26,152 nucleotides of DNA from contig CAMPIO010000049.1 in assembly GCA_946886405.1 (NCBI GenBank), forward strand, positions 1 to 26,152. Reading direction: 5' to 3'. Under the pieces are notes generated by a model. That model had not been told where the DNA came from. It did no database searches and saw only the letters and a list, made by a program, of their open reading frames with translations. How positions within the stretch are numbered: the first letter of the stretch is position 1; the number at the start of each line of letters is the position of its first letter. Positions 23,292 to 26,152 of the stretch are shown piece after piece. Source of the stretch: an uncultured Pseudoxanthomonas sp. (GTDB lineage: Bacteria; Pseudomonadota; Gammaproteobacteria; Xanthomonadales; Xanthomonadaceae). The position numbers and the translations under genes are program-made.

Positions 23292-23388
23292 GGCGCGCCC
23301 TGCGATCCCGTGACGGCGGGCGCTTGTCCGCCGTTGCCGTACTGCGTTTTAATCCGCGCGGGGATACGCGATGCCACGGGAGGCGTCC

Positions 23389-25326
23389 ATGGGGTGGGGA
23401 ACACGCAGTGCAGGCATTCTGCTGGGATGCCTGCTGGCGCCGCTGGCGCACGCACAGGTCGACCTGGAGCCGTTCCTGAAGAGGGACGTGTTGCAGACGC
23501 TGAAGATCTCGCCGACAGGCACGTATTACGCGATGACGGTCCCTCTGGAGGACCAGACCGTGCTGGCGGTGGTGCGGCGTGCGGACCAGGAGGTGACCGC
23601 CAAGATCTCGGCGGGCAGCGACAACGTCATCAGCAATGTCTGGTGGGTCAGCGACGAGCGTGTCGTCGTCTCGGTGGCGAAGAAATACGGTTCCCGCGAC
23701 CAGCCTTACCCAACCGGTGAGCTGTGGGCCACCAATGCGGATGGCACGGCACGCCGGCAGATCTTCGCGCGCTACGGTCTGGACGGCAACGCGATGCAGC
23801 CCCGTGCGGCTTACCTGATCGACACGCTGCCCGACGACCCGCGCAAGGTGCTGGTCGGCATGTACGCACTGGACACGGCGACGCCCAGCACCCGGGTCGA
23901 ACGGCTGGACGTGATGAACGGCAACATGGACACCGTGGCGACCGCACCGGTACGACGCGCGCGCTTCGTGGTGGACCCGTTGCGGCGCGTGCGCTTCGCC
24001 CTCGGTGCCGGCGACGACAATGTCAGCAAGCTCTACCACCGCGCGGACGACAAGGCACCGTGGACGCTGGTCAACGATGAGGGCGAGAGCGGTGTCGTGG
24101 CGTGGCCACTCGGCCTGTCGGCCGATGGATTGACCGCCTATCTGCAGGTGCAGCAGGCGAAGGGGCCGGACGCCATCGTCGCGCTGGATACCGTCGCCGG
24201 TACCCGCACGCAGGTGCTGCGCGACGCGGTCGTCGATCCGCACGACATCATCTACGCCGACGACGGGCGCACGCCGGTCGGCAGCTTCTTCATGCACGGC
24301 AAACTGCGCACCGCGTTCTTCGACGAGACGTCACCGACGGCACGCCTGTACCGGAAACTGGAACGGTCGTTCCCGGGATCCTCCATCGACATCACCTCCA
24401 GCACCCGTGACGGCAGGTGGAAGGTGGTGCACGCGTGGAGCGACACCAATCCGGGCGACTTCTTCCTGTTCGACACCACCACCAATGCAGCCGATCTGAT
24501 ATTCAGCCGGCGCAGCTGGCTGGATCCGGCCACGCTGGCCCCGAGCGAACTGGTCACCCTGCGTGCGCGCGACGGGCTGGCGTTGCACGGCTACCTGACC
24601 CGGCCGCGGGACGAGCGCGAGACGCCGAAGCCGCTGGTGGTGATGCCGCATGGTGGCCCCTTCGGCCTCTTCGATGGCTGGGAGGTCAACGACGAAGCGG
24701 AGATGCTGGTGCGCGCGGGCTACGCCGTGCTGCGCCTGAACTATCGCGGTTCCGGCAACTATGGCCGCGACTTCCAGCAGGCCGGTGCGCGACAGTGGGG
24801 ACGCACGATGCAGGACGATCTCACCGACGCCACGCGCTGGGCGATCGAGCAGAAGATCGCCGACCCGCAACGCATCTGCCTGTACGGCGCCAGCTACGGT
24901 GCCTATGCATCGTTGATGGGTGTGGCCAAGGAGCCGGAGCTGTACCGGTGCGCGGCGGGCTACGTGGGCGTGTACGACCTGGCGCTCATGCACAAGCAGG
25001 ATTCGCGCGACAGCCGCTCCAGCCGCACGTGGGTGGACGACTGGATCAGCGACGACCGTACCCGCCTGGCCGAGGTATCGCCCACGGCATTGGCGCAACG
25101 CATACGCGCGCCGGTGTTCCTGGCGGCGGGCGGCAAGGACGAAATCGCACCGCAGGCGCACAGCGAGCGCATGGAAAAAGCATTGGAAGCCGCGGGCGTG
25201 CCGGTGGAGGCGCTGTACGTCCGCACCGAGGGCCACGGTTTCTACACCGAAGCCAACCAGCGCACGTACTACACGCGGCTGCTGGATTTCCTGTCGCGCC
25301 ATCTGGGAGGCGCGAAGGCGAAATGA
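23389..25326 (+). CDS. Secreted S9 prolyl-oligopeptidase family peptidase
   Basis: 645 residues from ATG 23389, chosen over ATG 23371 because GGGAGG lies 5 nt upstream and a clean signal peptide results (MGWGTRSAGILLGCLLAPLA, cut after AHA at 22). The N-terminal half (about 25-385) is an irregular beta-propeller. The C-terminal catalytic domain has HGGPFG (421-426), the nucleophile elbow GASYGA (500-505, Ser502), Asp584 in GGKDEIAP and His616 in EGHGF. S9 enzymes of this acylaminoacyl/dipeptidyl peptidase type cleave short peptides, here in the periplasm or outside. It is convergent with the next gene with only one base between the stops. A TTTTAAT element at 23347-23353 may be its -10. Confidence 0.93.
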   Translation: MGWGTRSAGILLGCLLAPLAHAQVDLEPFLKRDVLQTLKISPTGTYYAMTVPLEDQTVLAVVRRADQEVTAKISAGSDNVISNVWWVSDERVVVSVAKKYGSRDQPYPTGELWATNADGTARRQIFARYGLDGNAMQPRAAYLIDTLPDDPRKVLVGMYALDTATPSTRVERLDVMNGNMDTVATAPVRRARFVVDPLRRVRFALGAGDDNVSKLYHRADDKAPWTLVNDEGESGVVAWPLGLSADGLTAYLQVQQAKGPDAIVALDTVAGTRTQVLRDAVVDPHDIIYADDGRTPVGSFFMHGKLRTAFFDETSPTARLYRKLERSFPGSSIDITSSTRDGRWKVVHAWSDTNPGDFFLFDTTTNAADLIFSRRSWLDPATLAPSELVTLRARDGLALHGYLTRPRDERETPKPLVVMPHGGPFGLFDGWEVNDEAEMLVRAGYAVLRLNYRGSGNYGRDFQQAGARQWGRTMQDDLTDATRWAIEQKIADPQRICLYGASYGAYASLMGVAKEPELYRCAAGYVGVYDLALMHKQDSRDSRSSRTWVDDWISDDRTRLAEVSPTALAQRIRAPVFLAAGGKDEIAPQAHSERMEKALEAAGVPVEALYVRTEGHGFYTEANQRTYYTRLLDFLSRHLGGAKAK

Positions 25327-25327
25327 C

Positions 25328-25702
25328 TCAGGCGCCCACGCGCCGGCGCACGGCGTCGAAGTCGCGCACCGGCCGCACTTCGATGCTGCCGGTGCCGATC
25401 CACGGGAATGCCTGCGCGATGCGCACCGCCTCGTCGAGGCTGTCGGCCTCGATCAGGTTGTAGCCGCCGAGGATCTCTTTCGTCTCGGCGAACGGGCCGT
25501 CGACGATGTGCGTCTTCCCGTTGCGCACGCGCACGGTGCGCGCGGTGCTGCCGTGTTCGAGTTGCTGCGATTCGATCAGCGTGCCCTGTGCCTTCAATTC
25601 GTCGGCATGGGTGATGCAGCCGTGCATCATCCGGTCGAATGCGCCATCGGGCAGCGCGTCGAGCAACTGGTCATCCGTGTAGATCATCAGCAGGAACTTC
25701 AT
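25328..25702 (-). CDS. YCII-related (YciI/DGPF) domain protein
   Basis: 124 residues, single YCII domain: MKFLLMIYTDD start, DGPF (68-71) in HIVDGPFAETKEILGGYNLIEA, and the ending GSIEVRPVRDFD. Cytoplasmic; role unknown, as for the family. GGGAGGG just before ATG 25702 is a strong ribosome site. Tail-to-tail with the S9 peptidase gene (1-nt gap). No ECF sigma gene follows in the window, although many family members are next to one. It is diverged from the YCII protein at 20359, so not a recent duplicate. Confidence 0.9.
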   Translation of the reverse strand: MKFLLMIYTDDQLLDALPDGAFDRMMHGCITHADELKAQGTLIESQQLEHGSTARTVRVRNGKTHIVDGPFAETKEILGGYNLIEADSLDEAVRIAQAFPWIGTGSIEVRPVRDFDAVRRRVGA

Positions 25703-25762
25703 GCGCCCTCCCGGCGTGCGGTACAGGCCGGGATTGTGCCACGCGGGGATGCAGGGTCCCTG

Positions 25763-25786
25763 TATCGCGATGAATATCGCGATGAA
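25763..25786. repeat. Two-copy 12-bp tandem repeat containing ATCGCGAT palindromes
   Basis: TATCGCGATGAA occurs twice head-to-tail (25763-25774, 25775-25786). Each copy holds the palindrome ATCGCGAT. It lies between the DUF3297 stop and the YCII start, 61 nt upstream of the YCII ATG. It could be a pair of operator half-sites or slippage. Confidence 0.8.
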
Positions 25787-25793
25787 GCCACGA

Positions 25794-26042
25794 TCACTCG
25801 GTGGTGGAAGAGCGGTACCACGCTTCGACGGTGCCCTTGACCTTCATCGTCATCGGGTTGCCGCGACGGTCCTTCGACTTGCCCACCGGCACGCGCACCC
25901 AGCCCTCGCTGATGCAGTACTCCTCCACATTGTCGCGCTCCACGCCGTTGAAGCGGATGCCCACGCCGCGGTCCATCGCCTCGGCGTTGTAGAACGGGCT
26001 GCGCGGGTCGGAGGCCAGGTGGTCGGGAGGCGTGTCGGACAT
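25794..26042 (-). CDS. DUF3297 family small protein
   Basis: 82 residues. MSDTPPDHLASDPRSPFYN, then GVGIRFNGVERDNVEEYCISEGWVRVPVGK and MTMKVKGTVEAWY, matches the conserved, cytoplasmic DUF3297 family of Proteobacteria as I remember it. Function unknown. There is no clear Shine-Dalgarno before ATG 26042. It lies 91 nt upstream of the YCII gene on the same strand, with a tandem repeat between them. Confidence 0.88.
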   Translation of the reverse strand: MSDTPPDHLASDPRSPFYNAEAMDRGVGIRFNGVERDNVEEYCISEGWVRVPVGKSKDRRGNPMTMKVKGTVEAWYRSSTTE

Positions 26043-26094
26043 GGGAAGGCGTCGTATGGTCGTCGGGGGCGCAAGGATAACCGAAGCCTCGCGC

Positions 26095-26152
26095 TTACCA
26101 GGCCACGCGGTTGCGGCTGCAGGTGAGCGTGGCCTGCAGCGTCAGCCTGCCG
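26095..26152 (-). CDS. Last codons of an unidentified gene (cut by window edge)
   Basis: An open frame enters from the right edge on the minus strand and ends with TAA at 26097-26095, reading GRLTLQATLTCSRNRVAW. Third positions are G/C-rich, as in real genes here. It is too short to identify; the end is 52 nt upstream of the DUF3297 start. Confidence 0.35.
   Translation of the reverse strand, partial: GRLTLQATLTCSRNRVAW

Noticed and set aside
22888..24297. Minus-strand open frame of 469 codons spanning the DUF2235 and S9 genes
   Set aside because: It crosses the boundary of two well-supported plus-strand genes and has no family features.

Overview
The window is high-GC DNA with strong G/C third-position bias. 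The order rho–trxA / rhlB (divergent) followed by ftsE–ftsX, the long basic C-terminal tail on RhlB, the R/N/G-rich N-terminal extension on Rho, a large STN-type TonB receptor and GTAGGAGCG-type palindromic repeats all point to a gammaproteobacterium of the Xanthomonadaceae (Pseudoxanthomonas/Lysobacter/Stenotrophomonas-like). Genus is inferred from remembered protein sequences, not from a search.

Layout. 1-8.1 kb is conserved housekeeping: the start of rho and trxA on the minus strand; then rhlB, ftsEX, a double-receiver response regulator, ung, a DUF2059 protein (minus), arfB and a small acyltransferase. Palindromic REP-like repeats lie after rhlB and after ung, and a degenerate palindrome-ended element lies after the acyltransferase.

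8.4-16.1 kb is the most interesting part. A FecI-type sigma factor, a FecR anti-sigma regulator and a TonB-dependent transducer-receptor (minus strand) stand back-to-back with a secreted fusion protein. The fusion joins an S51 cyanophycinase-like domain to a complete isoaspartyl peptidase (Ntn-hydrolase) domain, and is followed by a soluble periplasmic protein with a TonB-C-like domain. The leaders of the receptor gene and of the fusion gene carry the same candidate ECF-type promoter (GGGGGA, 13 nt, TTCGTC) at similar distances from their starts. This suggests one surface-signalling regulon for uptake and cleavage of beta-aspartyl (cyanophycin-like) peptides.

16.1-25.3 kb is accessory: a secreted repeat-domain (DUF11-type) protein behind an unusual inverted repeat; an NHL beta-propeller/M23 peptidase fusion; a YCII-VOC gene pair; a lipoprotein next to a DUF2235 (Tle1-like) lipase that looks like an antibacterial effector/immunity pair; and a secreted S9 prolyl-oligopeptidase. 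The window ends on the minus strand with a second YCII protein, a DUF3297 protein and the last codons of an unidentified gene. I saw no tRNA, rRNA, CRISPR array, transposase or prophage gene.
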